Assembly: GCA_963822615.1 (NCBI GenBank)
Contig: CAWGIM010000007.1
Span: forward strand, 1 to 64,000
Reading direction: 5' to 3'
Source of the DNA: Trebonia sp963822615
Lineage (GTDB): Bacteria > Actinomycetota > Actinomycetes > Streptosporangiales > Streptosporangiaceae
DNA: 64,000 nucleotides
The notes beneath the pieces were generated by a model, which did not search any database, was not told the DNA's origin, and saw only the letters and a program-made list of their open reading frames with translations. Below are positions 48,782 through 58,713 of the stretch, in pieces; the first letter of the stretch is position 1, and each line of letters opens with the position of its first letter. The position numbers and the translations under genes were made by a program.

Positions 48782-50851
48782 GTGACGCAAGACACCGCCG
48801 GCGCCGCGGACACCGCCGCCCACGGCCGGCAGCTGCTGGTCATCTACTCCGCGCTGATGCTGGCGATGCTGCTGGCGGCGCTCGACCAGACGATCGTGTC
48901 GACCGCGCTGCCGACCATCGTCAACGACCTGGGCGGGCTGTCCCACCTGTCCTGGGTGGTCACCGGGTACATGCTCGCCTCCACCGCCACCACCCAGGTG
49001 TGGGGCAAGCTGGGGGACCAGTACGGCCGCAAGTCGCTGTTCCTGGCCGCGATCGTGATCTTCCTGATCGGCTCGGTGCTGTGCGGCCAGGCCCGGAACA
49101 TGGGCGAGCTCATCGCCTTCCGCGCGGTCCAGGGCGTCGGCGGCGGCGGCCTGATGGTGCTCACCCAGGCGATCATCGGCGACGTGGTGCCCGCCCGGGA
49201 GCGCGGCAAGTACCAGGGCGCGTTCGGCGCGGTGTTCGGCGTCGCGTCGGTCATCGGCCCGCTGCTCGGCGGCTTCTTCGTCGACAACCTGAGCTGGCGC
49301 TGGGTGTTCTACATCAACCTGCCGATCGGCGCGGTCGCGCTGGTCGTCATCGCGGTGGTGCTGCCCGCGGTCAGCACCCGGCAGCAGCACAAGATCGACT
49401 ACCTCGGCGCGACCACGCTGGCCGCGTTCGCCACCGCGGTGGTGCTCGCCACGTCCTGGGGCGGCACCACCTACGCGTGGTCCTCACCGGTGATCATCGG
49501 GCTGTTCGCGGGCTCGGCGCTGATGCTGGCCGCCTGGTACGCCTCCGCGCGCGGTTTCTGGAAGTACAAGGGGGCGGCCGAGCCGGTGCTGCCGCTGCGC
49601 CTGTTCAAGAACTCGGTGTTCACGGTGGCCGCCGCGATCGGCCTGGCGGCCGGCTTCGCGATGTTCGGCGCGCTGTCCTACCTGCCGTTGTTCCTGCAGG
49701 TGGTGCACGGTGTCTCGCCCACCATCTCCGGCGTCTACCTGCTGCCGATGGTGCTCGGCCTGCTGATCACCTCGATCGGCAGCGGCCAGATCATCGCCCG
49801 CACCGGCCGCTACAAGGTGTTCCCGATCGTCGGCAGCGGGGTGCTGACAATCGCCTTGTACCTGCTGTCCACGCTCGATGAGAGCACGCCGACCTGGCTG
49901 ATGAACGTGTACTTCTTCCTCCTCGGGTTCAGCCTCGGCCTGATCATCCAGGTGCTGGTGATCGCGGTCCAGAACACCGCCAGCTACCGGGACCTGGGCG
50001 CCGCGACCTCGGGCGTCACCTTCTTCCGTACCATCGGCGGGTCGTTCGGGGTGTCGGTGTTCGGCGCCATCTTCGCCAACCAGCTAGCCTCGCAGCTCAC
50101 CGCCGCGCTGCGCGGGAGGCAGCTGCCGAAGGGGGTCAGCGCCGCCTCCGTCCAGTCCAACTCGTCGGTGCTCAAGGAGCTGCCGGCCGACCTCCGGCAG
50201 GCGGTACTGCACGCCTACAGCCTGGCCCTGCACCCGGTCTTCCTGACCGCGGTGCCGGTCGCCGCGGTCGCGTTCGTGCTGGCCTGGTTCCTGCGCGAGG
50301 TGCCGCTGCGCACCGCCACCGGCGAGGCCAACCCGGCCGCGGACACGCTGCGCAGCGCGGCCAGCGCGGCCGACCTGGGCGAGGCGATGGGCGGCGCGCC
50401 GACCAGCCGGACCTCGGAGCAGGAAGCGGAGCGGGTGCTGTCCCGGGTGTCCGCCACCGACCTGCGCCGCTTCGGCTACGCCAGGCTGGCCCGCGCGGCC
50501 GGCCTCGACCTCACCGGCGGCGCCTGCTGGATCCTCACCCGGCTGGCCAAGCAGGGCCCGACCCCCGGCCCCGAGCTGGCCCGGCAGGCGGGCGTGACGG
50601 TGGCGGAAGGCCACCCCAACGCCCAGCTGCTGGTTGACCGCGGGCTCGTCACCAGGACCGACGGCGCCCTCGCGCTCACCCCGGAGGGCGGGCGGACCGC
50701 GGAGGCGATCTTCGCCGCCAAGCACGACTGGCTGGAGAAGCAGCTCAGCGGCTGGTCACCCGAGCAGCACGCGGAACTCGAGCACATGCTGACCAAGCTG
50801 TCCCGGGAGATGCTCGGCGACAATGCCGACCGCCGCCTGATCGACCGCTAG
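48782..50851 (+). CDS. MFS drug exporter (DHA2) with C-terminal MarR-like domain
   Basis: A 689-residue protein. Residues about 10-520 contain 14 TM segments with SWVVTGYMLASTATTQVWGKLGDQYG (motif A) and the VQGVGGGGLMVLTQAIIGD block. After a Glu/Ser-rich linker the last about 150 residues form a winged-helix MarR-like domain: GGACWILTRLAKQGPTPGPELARQ then LVDRGLVTRTDGALALTPEG. Normally the transporter and its repressor are separate proteins. Both ends of the fusion are clear and in one frame, but a DNA-binding role for the tail is only inferred. It starts at a GTG 17 bases after the lipoprotein stop. Confidence 0.88.
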   Translation: MTQDTAGAADTAAHGRQLLVIYSALMLAMLLAALDQTIVSTALPTIVNDLGGLSHLSWVVTGYMLASTATTQVWGKLGDQYGRKSLFLAAIVIFLIGSVLCGQARNMGELIAFRAVQGVGGGGLMVLTQAIIGDVVPARERGKYQGAFGAVFGVASVIGPLLGGFFVDNLSWRWVFYINLPIGAVALVVIAVVLPAVSTRQQHKIDYLGATTLAAFATAVVLATSWGGTTYAWSSPVIIGLFAGSALMLAAWYASARGFWKYKGAAEPVLPLRLFKNSVFTVAAAIGLAAGFAMFGALSYLPLFLQVVHGVSPTISGVYLLPMVLGLLITSIGSGQIIARTGRYKVFPIVGSGVLTIALYLLSTLDESTPTWLMNVYFFLLGFSLGLIIQVLVIAVQNTASYRDLGAATSGVTFFRTIGGSFGVSVFGAIFANQLASQLTAALRGRQLPKGVSAASVQSNSSVLKELPADLRQAVLHAYSLALHPVFLTAVPVAAVAFVLAWFLREVPLRTATGEANPAADTLRSAASAADLGEAMGGAPTSRTSEQEAERVLSRVSATDLRRFGYARLARAAGLDLTGGACWILTRLAKQGPTPGPELARQAGVTVAEGHPNAQLLVDRGLVTRTDGALALTPEGGRTAEAIFAAKHDWLEKQLSGWSPEQHAELEHMLTKLSREMLGDNADRRLIDR

Positions 50852-50917
50852 CAACCCCAAACACATCATCCCGAACGAGTGCGCGGCCCTGCCGTCACCC
50901 CACGGGCGGCGTTCCGG

Positions 50918-53900
50918 TCAGCCGTCAAGGTCGCCTTCGGCCAGCAGCCGCGGGGCCTCGTCCGGGCTGAGCAGCAGGGCGGCGAGCAGGTGACGAGCCT
51001 GCCACTGGCCAGCCGCCCAGGCCAGGCCGTCGGCCAGGCCCTCAACGGTGGCCGCGTGCACCATCCCGCCCGCGTACCACCAGGGAACGTCGGTGCCGTC
51101 GACGATGAGCCGGTCGTGCTCGGTGTAGCTGGACGGGGCCCCGGGCAGCACCTCGCGGGCGATGCCGGGGACCGGGCGGCGGTCACCGGCCGACTCGATC
51201 ACCCCGGGGACCTCTTCCGACGCCAGCGGCAGGTCGGTGAGGTCGGCCAGCCCGGCCGCCCGCGGCCACGGGGCGATCACCAGCGGCGCCCCGGCCAGCA
51301 GCGGCCAGCGGTCGGGGGAGTCGAGTACCAGCGCCTCGCTGGCGTCGGCCACGATCACCTTGTCGCCCGCGACGGCCCGCACCCGCTCCGGCGGGGTGAC
51401 GTCGTCCGGGGTGAGCTGGCTGGCCGCGAGGGCCGACCACAGTGACCGGAGCTGCGCCCGGGTGACCGGCCGGGCCGGGTCGGCCAGCCGGGCCAGCAGC
51501 TCGTCGGCCCCGCCGGGCTCGGCCAGCAGGCTGGTTAGCGAGGTGCGCACGCCGAGGGCGCGGGCGATGACCGGGTCGCCGAGCACCCGGGCGGTCACCG
51601 GGTCAGCGGGCGGCCGGCCGCGGCGCCTCGCCGATCACGTCGTAGAGTCCCGCCAGCAGCGGGTCGGCCCCGGCCGCGCGCAGCTCGCCGGGCCGCCGCC
51701 CGTCAAGCAGCAGGTGGCGGCCGAGCCACCAGGCGGTGTAGGACGGCACGTCGGCCCCGCTGCCGTCGGGCAGCCGTACCCGGGCCGGCTCGGTCAGCGC
51801 CGCCCGCAGCGGCGGCCGGGTCAGCAGCTCGAGCGCCTGCGGCCAGCGCCCCGGGTCGACCAGGTCAAGGTCGCGCACCGCGGTCAGCTCGGCCGCGACC
51901 GGCGGCAGCCCGCTCAGCTCGGCCGGCCCCTGGCGCCCGGCCGCCCGCAGCCGGTCGCGGACCGCCGCGGCCCAGCCGGCCGCCCCGTCAAGCTCCAGCT
52001 CGGCGGCTGACTCATCCAGCGTCACGTCCCGCGCCGTCAGCAGCCCGAAGGTAGCCAGCACCCCCACCCCCGCCAGCGCGCCCTCCCCGTGCCGGGCGGC
52101 GAAGCCGGGGTCGACGGTGCCGAACGGCGCGTCGTCGGCCACCACCGTCGCCAGCGGCGAGCCGGGCCGCAGCAACTCGCCCGCCGGGTACCAGTCGCCG
52201 TCGTCGCCCGGCAGCGCCAGGTCGGCCAGCCAGGGGTACTCGCCAGGTTCGACGCCGACCGCGGTGACCAGGCCGAGTACCGCGTCGGCGGTCCGCTCCG
52301 GGCCGTCGTCGTCGTGGTAGGCCTCGACCGCCTTGTCGTAGGAGGCGGCCACCGCGGCCCGGGTGGCCGGGTGCTCGAGCACGCCGCGCGGGGTTGCCTC
52401 CACCGCGCCCAGCCGGGCCAGCAGCGGATGGGCCGCCGCCGGGTGCACCACCCGCACCCCGAGCACGGTCAGGTCGGCCAGGCAGTCGGTCGTCAGCCCC
52501 GCGCCGGGCAGCAGCAGGCCCCGCGGCCCGCGCGCCTGACGCCCGTCGGCCAGCGGCACCGGCAGCGCCCCCAGCTCGCCCCGCTGGTCGGCGGGCACCT
52601 CCGCCAGCGCCGCGTACAGCCCGTGCCACCAGGCGGGTTCCCGGTCGAGGGCGGCCAGCAGGTCGGCCAGTTCGGCCAGCGGCAGCCGCCGCACGCCGAG
52701 CACCGCCCAGGCCGGGTGCCTGGCCGGCCCCGCCACCAGGTGCGGCAGCGCCGGCGCGAGGTACTCGGTCAGGCGCTGCTGCCCTTGGCCGGGCAGCCCG
52801 GCGTCGAGCAGCACCGCGTCCCGCGGCCGTACCCGCCCGGCCGGGCCCCCGGTGGCGGCGGCAGCCAGGAACGGGACGCCGGGCAGCCGGGTCACGATCG
52901 CCTGGGCGATGGCGGCATCGAGCTCGCCCTGGCCGACCGGCCCCGGCACCAGGTCGAGCAGTTCCTGCCCCGGTGCGAGCGCGGTCAGCAGGCCGGCGTA
53001 GAGCACCGCCGCCCGCTCGATCAGGAAGTCGGTCACCGGTCCCGGCGCGACGTGCCGCCGGTCGGGGCTGAGCGGGAACGACGCCAGCAGCAGGGCGGGC
53101 AGGCTGAGCGGCTCGTCGGTCGGCGTCGGCCCGTGGATCACCGGGGCGGTGCCCGCGGGCAGCCGTCCGGCCGGGATGCCGTCGCCGGTCACCGGCACCG
53201 CCCAGCGGACCGACCAGGTGGGCCGCACCCGTTCCTCCGCAGGCCGGGCCACCAGCAGCCGGGAGTCGAGGGTGCCGCCCGCGGTGGCGACCCGCCACCG
53301 GCTCGGCACGCCGTCCTCGGTGATGGTCGAGCGGCCGTCCTGGTGGACCGCGGTGAGCACCCGGGTCGCCCCGTCGGCCTCGATGATGACCTCGGTCAGC
53401 GCGGGCAGCGCCAGCAGCAGGGCCGGCCCGGCTTCCCGCAGCAGCCGGCCCACCAGGCTGACCGCCTCCGCGTCGCGCAGCGGCAGCTCAACCGCGGTGA
53501 CGAACTCGTCCCCGGCCAGGACCGGGGGGTCACGCTCGTCGCCCGGGAACGGCAGCCGCAGCACCGGCACGTGCCCGGACCTGGCCGCCAGCTCATCGGC
53601 CAGCGCCGGGACGGCCGCGACCAGGTCCCGGGTCCGGTCCCGCGACCAGCTCACGGTCCCGCTCCGCGAACGGACGCGGGGCTGGTCACAGACCGCCACC
53701 ACCGCCGCGAAGCCGACCCCGAACCGCCCGACCGGCTGTGCTCCCGGCCCGCCGCCTGTGCCGCCGTCCGTGCCGCCGCCTGCCAAGCCCTGGCCGCCCG
53801 CGTCGCCCCGCTTACTCGACGCCCGCAGGGTGGACAGCGCCTCGACTCCGGCCGCGTCCAGCAGCGCCCCGGTGTTGGCCGCGGTCAGTGTCCCGTCGCG

Positions 53901-54119
53901 CAGCGTCAGCCGCAGCCGGCCCGGCACCCCGGCCCGGACCGCCGCGTCGGCCGCGTTCTGCGCCAGCTCCACCACTACCCGGTCCCGGTACCCGCCGAGG
54001 GCGTAGTCCTCCTCGGCGTTGGCGTCCTCGCGGAACCGGCTGGCCGACGCCGCCCAGCCGCCGAGCACCCGCGCCCGCAGCTCCGCGGTCTGGAACGGAT
54101 CGCTGTCCCGGTCTGCCAC
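50918..54119 (-). CDS. Sacsin-type (HATPase) large protein, one apparent frameshift
   Basis: The N-terminus shows the sacsin/HSP90-type ATPase: REDANAEEDYALGGYRDRVVVELAQNAADAA (N box), GTLTAANTGALLDAAG, and GRFGVGFAAVVAV (glycine-rich loop). A long helical/ARM-like region follows. The main frame stops at 51603, but five bases later another frame carries on with VTARVLGDPVIARALGVRTSL, typical of the same protein's end, to 50918. One extra C in GCCCGCTGA near 51608 would join them to give about 1066 residues. GTG 54119 is the start. Such proteins are annotated as molecular-chaperone-like in Streptomyces; their role is not established. Confidence 0.85.
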
Positions 54120-54285
54120 CCCCCGACCCTATGCCACCAGCCGCCCCGCCCCAGCGGCCATGACCATCGTTGTCAGGCAAGGCATGACCGCCGTCAGCGG
54201 GGGAAGGCGAATAGCGGTCGAATAGCGGTGGAGCCGAGCCCGGCCGCGCCAGCGGCGGCGGGTCCCACCGGGAAGGCAGGCAGCG

Positions 54286-54501
54286 GTGAGGTTCAGGACG
54301 CGGGTCAGTGAATCGTTCCGGGTAGGCCCGTTCCGCATCCGGCTCAGCGAGCCGCTGGGCCGGGGCCGGGCGTGGGGCTCGGTCGGGGTGCGGGCAGGCC
54401 GGCGCGGCTGGCTGAGCTTCGGCACCCCGCTCGGCGGGGCCCGTGGCCAGCGAGGGGCGGCCGGCCGACGGGCGGCCGTCCGGCGTCGTCGGCGCTGGTA
54501 G
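54286..54501 (+). CDS. Small protein resembling DUF4236
   Basis: A 71-residue frame starting at GTG. It reads VSESFRVGPFRIRLSEP, then GSVGVRAGRRGWLSFGTPLGG, which resembles the short hydrophobic/basic repeats of DUF4236 proteins. The C-terminal third is an Arg-rich run. Similarity is by eye only; the frame may be non-coding. Confidence 0.4.
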   Translation: MRFRTRVSESFRVGPFRIRLSEPLGRGRAWGSVGVRAGRRGWLSFGTPLGGARGQRGAAGRRAAVRRRRRW

Positions 54502-54772
54502 GCGCCGGCTGCGTGCTCCCGTGCGCGCAGCCTCGGCCCGCAGCCTCTGCCCGCGGCGCCCGGTGCCGCGGCCCTCGCGGTGTGGCACGGATCACGGTGG
54601 CCGTCCGGCCCCGTTGACCCGGCCCGCTGACCGCCCGGCCGGGCCGCCGGCCAGGCACGATGAACGGCGGTTACCCTCCGGGGTCAGCCGCACCCGTTCG
54701 GATACATATTGTTAACGTCGCCTCGCGCTGCGAATCCGGGCGGTGACCGAGTGCTGCAGGTACCTTGGGCGA

Positions 54773-56080
54773 GTGACGTCCTGGGCTGATCACGCCATCC
54801 TGTGGCACGTTTACCCGCTCGGCTTCACCGGCGCCGAGCCCGCGGCCCTGCCGCCGGGCGAGCCGGTCCGCCGTCGGCTAGGGCAGCTAGCGGGATGGCT
54901 CGACTACGCGGTCGAGCTCGGCTGCAACGGGTTGCTGCTCGGTCCGCTGTTCGCGGCCGAGACGCACGGCTACGACACCGTCGACCACTTCAGGATCGAC
55001 CCCCGGCTGGGCGACCAGGCCGACTTCGACGCGCTGGTCAGTGCGGCCGACCAGCGCGGCCTGCGGCTGATCCTGGACGGGGTGTTCAACCACGTCGGGC
55101 GGTCCTTCCCGGCCTTCCAGGCGGCGCTCGCCGGCGGCCCGACGGCCCCGGCCGCCCGCTGGTTCAAGCGGACGCCGGACGGGACCGACTACGCCGTCTT
55201 CGAGGGCCACGGGCAACTGGTGGAGCTGGATCACGACGAGCCCGCCGTGCTGTCCTACGTGATCGAGGTGATGAGCCACTGGCTCGCCCGCGGCGCGGGC
55301 GGCTGGCGGCTTGACGCCGCCTACGCGGTGCCGCCGGCCTTCTGGGCCAAGGCGGTGCCCGCGGTGCGCGAGGCGTTCCCCGACGCCTGGTTCCTGGGCG
55401 AGATGATCCACGGCGACTACGCCGCCTACGCCAACGAGGCCGGCCTCGACTCGATCACCCAGTACGAGGTGTGGAAGGCGATCTGGTCCTGCCTCAACGA
55501 CCGCAACTTCTTCGAGCTCGACCACGCGCTCGGGCGGCACAACGCGTTCCTCGACGGGGAGCTGGCGCAGACCTTCGTCGGCAACCACGACGTGACCCGG
55601 CTGGCCACCGCGCTCAACGACGAGCGGCACTTCTCGCACGCGATCGCCATCTTGTGCTGCCTCGGCGGCGTGCCGAGCGTGTACTACGGCGACGAGCAGG
55701 GGATGCGCGGCGTCAAGGAGCACCGGGCGGGCGGCGACGACGAGATCAGGCCCGCGTTCCCGGCCTCGCCGGACGGGCTGCCGCCGGACGGCTGGCGCTA
55801 CTACCGGCTGCACCAGCGGCTGATCGGCTTCCGCCGCCGCCATCCCTGGCTGGTCCGGGCGCGCACCGCGGCCGAGCACCTGGAGCCGTCGGCGATGGCG
55901 CTGCGGCTGCGCGGCGAGGGGGACGGCCAGCAGGCCCTGCTGCTGCTCAACACCGGTGACCAAGACTTCCGGTTCCCGGTCGACGCGGCCGGCCTGGCGG
56001 CCGCGGTGACGGCCGAGCCGGGCGCGGTCCCGGCCGACCCGCTGCTCGTCCCCCCGCACAGCTGGACAATCCTGGCCTGA
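54773..56080 (+). CDS. GH13 family alpha-amylase-type hydrolase/transferase
   Basis: A 435-residue GH13 TIM-barrel. Catalytic residues are Asp181 in GGWRLDAAY (nucleophile), Glu210 in WFLGEMI, and Asp273 in FVGNHDVTR. Also seen: LDGVFNHVG (region I) and GVPSVYYGDEQG. The C-terminal beta-domain ends in LVPPHSWTILA. GTG 54773 starts the protein; the 10 codons upstream do not look like it. It may break alpha-glucans, trehalose or sucrose; the subfamily is not certain. It has no signal peptide, so it acts inside the cell. Confidence 0.92.
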   Translation: MTSWADHAILWHVYPLGFTGAEPAALPPGEPVRRRLGQLAGWLDYAVELGCNGLLLGPLFAAETHGYDTVDHFRIDPRLGDQADFDALVSAADQRGLRLILDGVFNHVGRSFPAFQAALAGGPTAPAARWFKRTPDGTDYAVFEGHGQLVELDHDEPAVLSYVIEVMSHWLARGAGGWRLDAAYAVPPAFWAKAVPAVREAFPDAWFLGEMIHGDYAAYANEAGLDSITQYEVWKAIWSCLNDRNFFELDHALGRHNAFLDGELAQTFVGNHDVTRLATALNDERHFSHAIAILCCLGGVPSVYYGDEQGMRGVKEHRAGGDDEIRPAFPASPDGLPPDGWRYYRLHQRLIGFRRRHPWLVRARTAAEHLEPSAMALRLRGEGDGQQALLLLNTGDQDFRFPVDAAGLAAAVTAEPGAVPADPLLVPPHSWTILA

Positions 56081-56306
56081 CCGCCGCTGGGCAACGGGGA
56101 GCGCCCCGCGCCCCTCCCCTGCCACCCGCGCCCCTCGCCTGCCACCCGCGCCCCGCACCCCGCGCCCCTGCCACCCGCACCCCGCGCCCCCGGCGCCGTG
56201 GTTGTGGCAAACACGGCGCTATGGCCGTCTGGTTGCCGCAACCATGCGGCCAGGAACCGGCGGGATCCTGACCGTGTGGTCCCAGCGGGCACTTTTGTAC
56301 ACGCTG

Positions 56307-57035
56307 TCAGCCTGGTTGCGCGTAGCCGTGGGTGTAGGCGTAGCGGATCGCCTGGGCCCGGTCGCGCGAGCTGGTCTTCGCGAAGATCCGGTTGACGTGC
56401 GTCTTCACCGTCGCCTCGGACACGAACAGGCTCCGCGCGATCTCCCGGTTGGACTGCCCGGCCGCGATCAGCCGCAGCACGTCCGCCTCGCGCGGCGTCA
56501 GCTCGCCCGGGTCGTCGGGCGACGAGCCCGCGCCGGGCTGGCCCGCGCCTCCCCGCCCGGTGCCTGACGGGTCGGCCGGGGCGCGGACGGCGGCGTTGAT
56601 GAGCCGCTGCTGCACGCTCGGGTCGAGGACACCCTGGCCAGCGGCGGCGGCGGTGATCGCGCGGCCGATCTCTGCCCGGGTGGCGTCCTTAGTCAGGTAG
56701 CCGAGCGCCCCGGCCCGCAGCGCGCCGATGATCGACTCGTCGTCGGCGTAGGTGGTCAGCACCACCACCCGGGTGCCCGGGTACTCGGCGGTGATCCGGG
56801 CGGTCGCGGTGACCCCGTCGCAGCCCGGCATGTTCAGGTCCATCAGCACCACCTGGGGCCGGGTCGCGGCCACCAGGTCGACGGCCGCGTTGCCGTCGCC
56901 CGCCTGCCCGGCGACGCTGATCCCGGGCAGCGTGCCGAGCAGCAGCACCAGGCCCTCGCGGACCGCCGACTGGTCGTCGGCGACGACGACGGTGACGGGA
57001 TCGGCAGGATCGACGGGGGCGCCGCTTTCGGTCAT
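56307..57035 (-). CDS. NarL/LuxR-type response regulator
   Basis: A 242-residue regulator. Receiver: VVVADDQSAVREG, phosphorylation Asp in VVLMDLNMPG, and Lys in YLTKDA. DNA-binding domain: LTPREADVLRLIAAGQSNREIARSLFVSEATVKTHVNRIF. A Gly/Pro-rich linker (about 150-170) lies between them. It follows its kinase gene by 48 bases and is cotranscribed with it. Confidence 0.93.
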   Translation of the reverse strand: MTESGAPVDPADPVTVVVADDQSAVREGLVLLLGTLPGISVAGQAGDGNAAVDLVAATRPQVVLMDLNMPGCDGVTATARITAEYPGTRVVVLTTYADDESIIGALRAGALGYLTKDATRAEIGRAITAAAAGQGVLDPSVQQRLINAAVRAPADPSGTGRGGAGQPGAGSSPDDPGELTPREADVLRLIAAGQSNREIARSLFVSEATVKTHVNRIFAKTSSRDRAQAIRYAYTHGYAQPG

Positions 57036-57083
57036 GCGCTGATTCTGCCGTATCGGGGCGACGCTGGCCCCGGTCAGTCCCGG

Positions 57084-58496
57084 TCAGTCCCGGCCGGCTA
57101 GCGGCGGCTGACGGGGCAGCCGCAGCCGCACCCGCCACTGGCCGCCGTCCTCGCCCGCGGTCAGGGTGCCGCCGGCCAGCGCCGCCCGCTCCCGCAGGCC
57201 GGCCAGGCCGTACCCGGCCCCCGCCCGCGCCAGCGGCGCCGGCGCGCCCGCCGGCGGTAGCGCGTTGCCGACCACCAGCGTCATCTCACCGGGCGGGTAC
57301 CCGACGGCGAGCTCGACCGGCTGGCCCGGCGCGTGCTTACGGGCGTTGGTGAGCGCCTCCTGGGCGGTGCGGAACGCGGTCAGTGCCGCGTCGGGGCCGA
57401 GCGGCCAGGGCGTCCCGGTGACGGTGAACGCGACCGGGGAGTCGCCGGTGGCGCGGTGCTCCTCGGCCAGCGACCGGAGGCGGCCGACCAGCCGTTCGGC
57501 CAGGGCGCTGCTTGCCGGGCCATCCGCGCCGTTATCGGCCGGGCCGTCAGCCGCGACGCCCGCCGGGCCGTTTACGCCGCCGCCCGCCGCGACGCCCGCC
57601 CGGCCTTCCGCTTCACCGCTGGCAGGCCGGGCATAGCCCGGGGCGGCGCCGTCCGTGTCGTCGCGCAGGGCCAGGATCGCGCGCCGTGTTTCCGCCATGC
57701 CCTCCCTGGTCAGCGCCCCGGCCCGCTGTACGCACTGGACCGCCTTGACGACCTCGGGGCGGTCGGCGGGCAGCGCGTCGAGCAGCCCCTCGGCCGCCTG
57801 CAGGTTGACCGAGACGGCGGCGAGGGCGTGGGCGAGCACGTCATGGATCTCGCGCGCGATCCGGGCCCGCTCCGCCAGCGCGGCCGCCTGGTTCTCGGCC
57901 GCGTGCGCCCGGCGGGCCTGCGCCAGCGCGTCCTCCGCCTCGACCGCGCGCATCAGGTAGGCGCGCCGGGTGAGCCCGAACGCCCAGAAGCCGATGAAGC
58001 CGGCGCTCCAGCCGGCGATGGCCTGGGCGGGCGCGCCGCTGGCGATCGCCGCGACCAGGAACGCGGCCAAGGTCTCGGTCACGATCGCCAGCGACGCCTC
58101 CACCGGCAGCCGGGCACCCGCCGAGACCGCCACCACGAAGCCGACCGACACCGCCGTGCTGAGCGAGGACAGCCCGGCCAGCACCCCGCCCGCCGCGCCC
58201 ATGACCGCCAGCATGGCCAGCCACAGCCGGGGCCGTTGCCCGGCGAACTGCCAGACCAGCCAGGCGACGGCGGACACGCCAAGTGCCACCGCGGTCGTGA
58301 TGCCCTCCGCGCCCTGGGCGAAGTGCGGCGTGAACAGCGGAACCGTGACCAGCACGAGGACCAGTACAGCCAGCCGGGTGAAGTTGACGGCCGGCGGAAC
58401 ATCGATCGAGCTGACCGGCGCCCCGTCCCGCAGCACCGCCAGCAGGCTGGCCGGCCCGCCAGCGCGCCGGCGGGCCGCGAAGTAGGCGATAACCAC
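57084..58496 (-). CDS. Sensor histidine kinase (HisKA_3 type)
   Basis: A 470-residue kinase from GTG 58496, which is the only sensible start; the longer frame upstream covers the divergent promoter region. Residues about 45-170 hold five or six hydrophobic segments. The kinase motif is ERARIAREIHDVLAHALAAVSVNLQ with the phospho-His in EIHDV. ATP-binding part: ALTNARKHAPG and AGYGLAGLRERAALAGG. A Gly/Ala repeat insert near residue 345 (GVAAGGGVNGPAG) interrupts the ATPase lid. It pairs with the regulator just downstream; the signal is unknown. Confidence 0.92.
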   Translation of the reverse strand: MVIAYFAARRRAGGPASLLAVLRDGAPVSSIDVPPAVNFTRLAVLVLVLVTVPLFTPHFAQGAEGITTAVALGVSAVAWLVWQFAGQRPRLWLAMLAVMGAAGGVLAGLSSLSTAVSVGFVVAVSAGARLPVEASLAIVTETLAAFLVAAIASGAPAQAIAGWSAGFIGFWAFGLTRRAYLMRAVEAEDALAQARRAHAAENQAAALAERARIAREIHDVLAHALAAVSVNLQAAEGLLDALPADRPEVVKAVQCVQRAGALTREGMAETRRAILALRDDTDGAAPGYARPASGEAEGRAGVAAGGGVNGPAGVAADGPADNGADGPASSALAERLVGRLRSLAEEHRATGDSPVAFTVTGTPWPLGPDAALTAFRTAQEALTNARKHAPGQPVELAVGYPPGEMTLVVGNALPPAGAPAPLARAGAGYGLAGLRERAALAGGTLTAGEDGGQWRVRLRLPRQPPLAGRD

Positions 58497-58553
58497 GGTT
58501 CCTAACGTATCCGCGCGCGGACCGCGGCACCCGGTCCGGCCGGGTTGAGGCCA

Positions 58554-58575
58554 GGTGGAGATCACGGTCTCCACC
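58554..58575. promoter_or_regulatory. Inverted repeat between kinase and DUF1453-like genes
   Basis: GGTGGAGA-N6-TCTCCACC is perfect over 8-bp arms and lies between the divergent kinase and membrane-protein starts. TCCACC half-sites recur nearby at about 58580 and 58601. It may be the operator of the NarL-type regulator encoded beside it. Confidence 0.5.
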
Positions 58576-58713
58576 CTGGCTCCACCCCGCCCCGCCGGGG
58601 CTTCCACCTGGGATCGAACCGCAGGCCGACGCGCCCCTGGCGCCTGGCTCCGTAGCGTCATCGGGGTAAGGACATCGCCCCCCCAGCGAACCACCCACCT
58701 GAGAGGAACTCCC

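Noticed and set aside
52089..54311. 740-residue plus-strand frame opposite the sacsin-like gene.
   Set aside because: Shadow frame, rich in Arg/Gln/Gly/His, with no domain; the minus-strand protein has the HATPase motifs.
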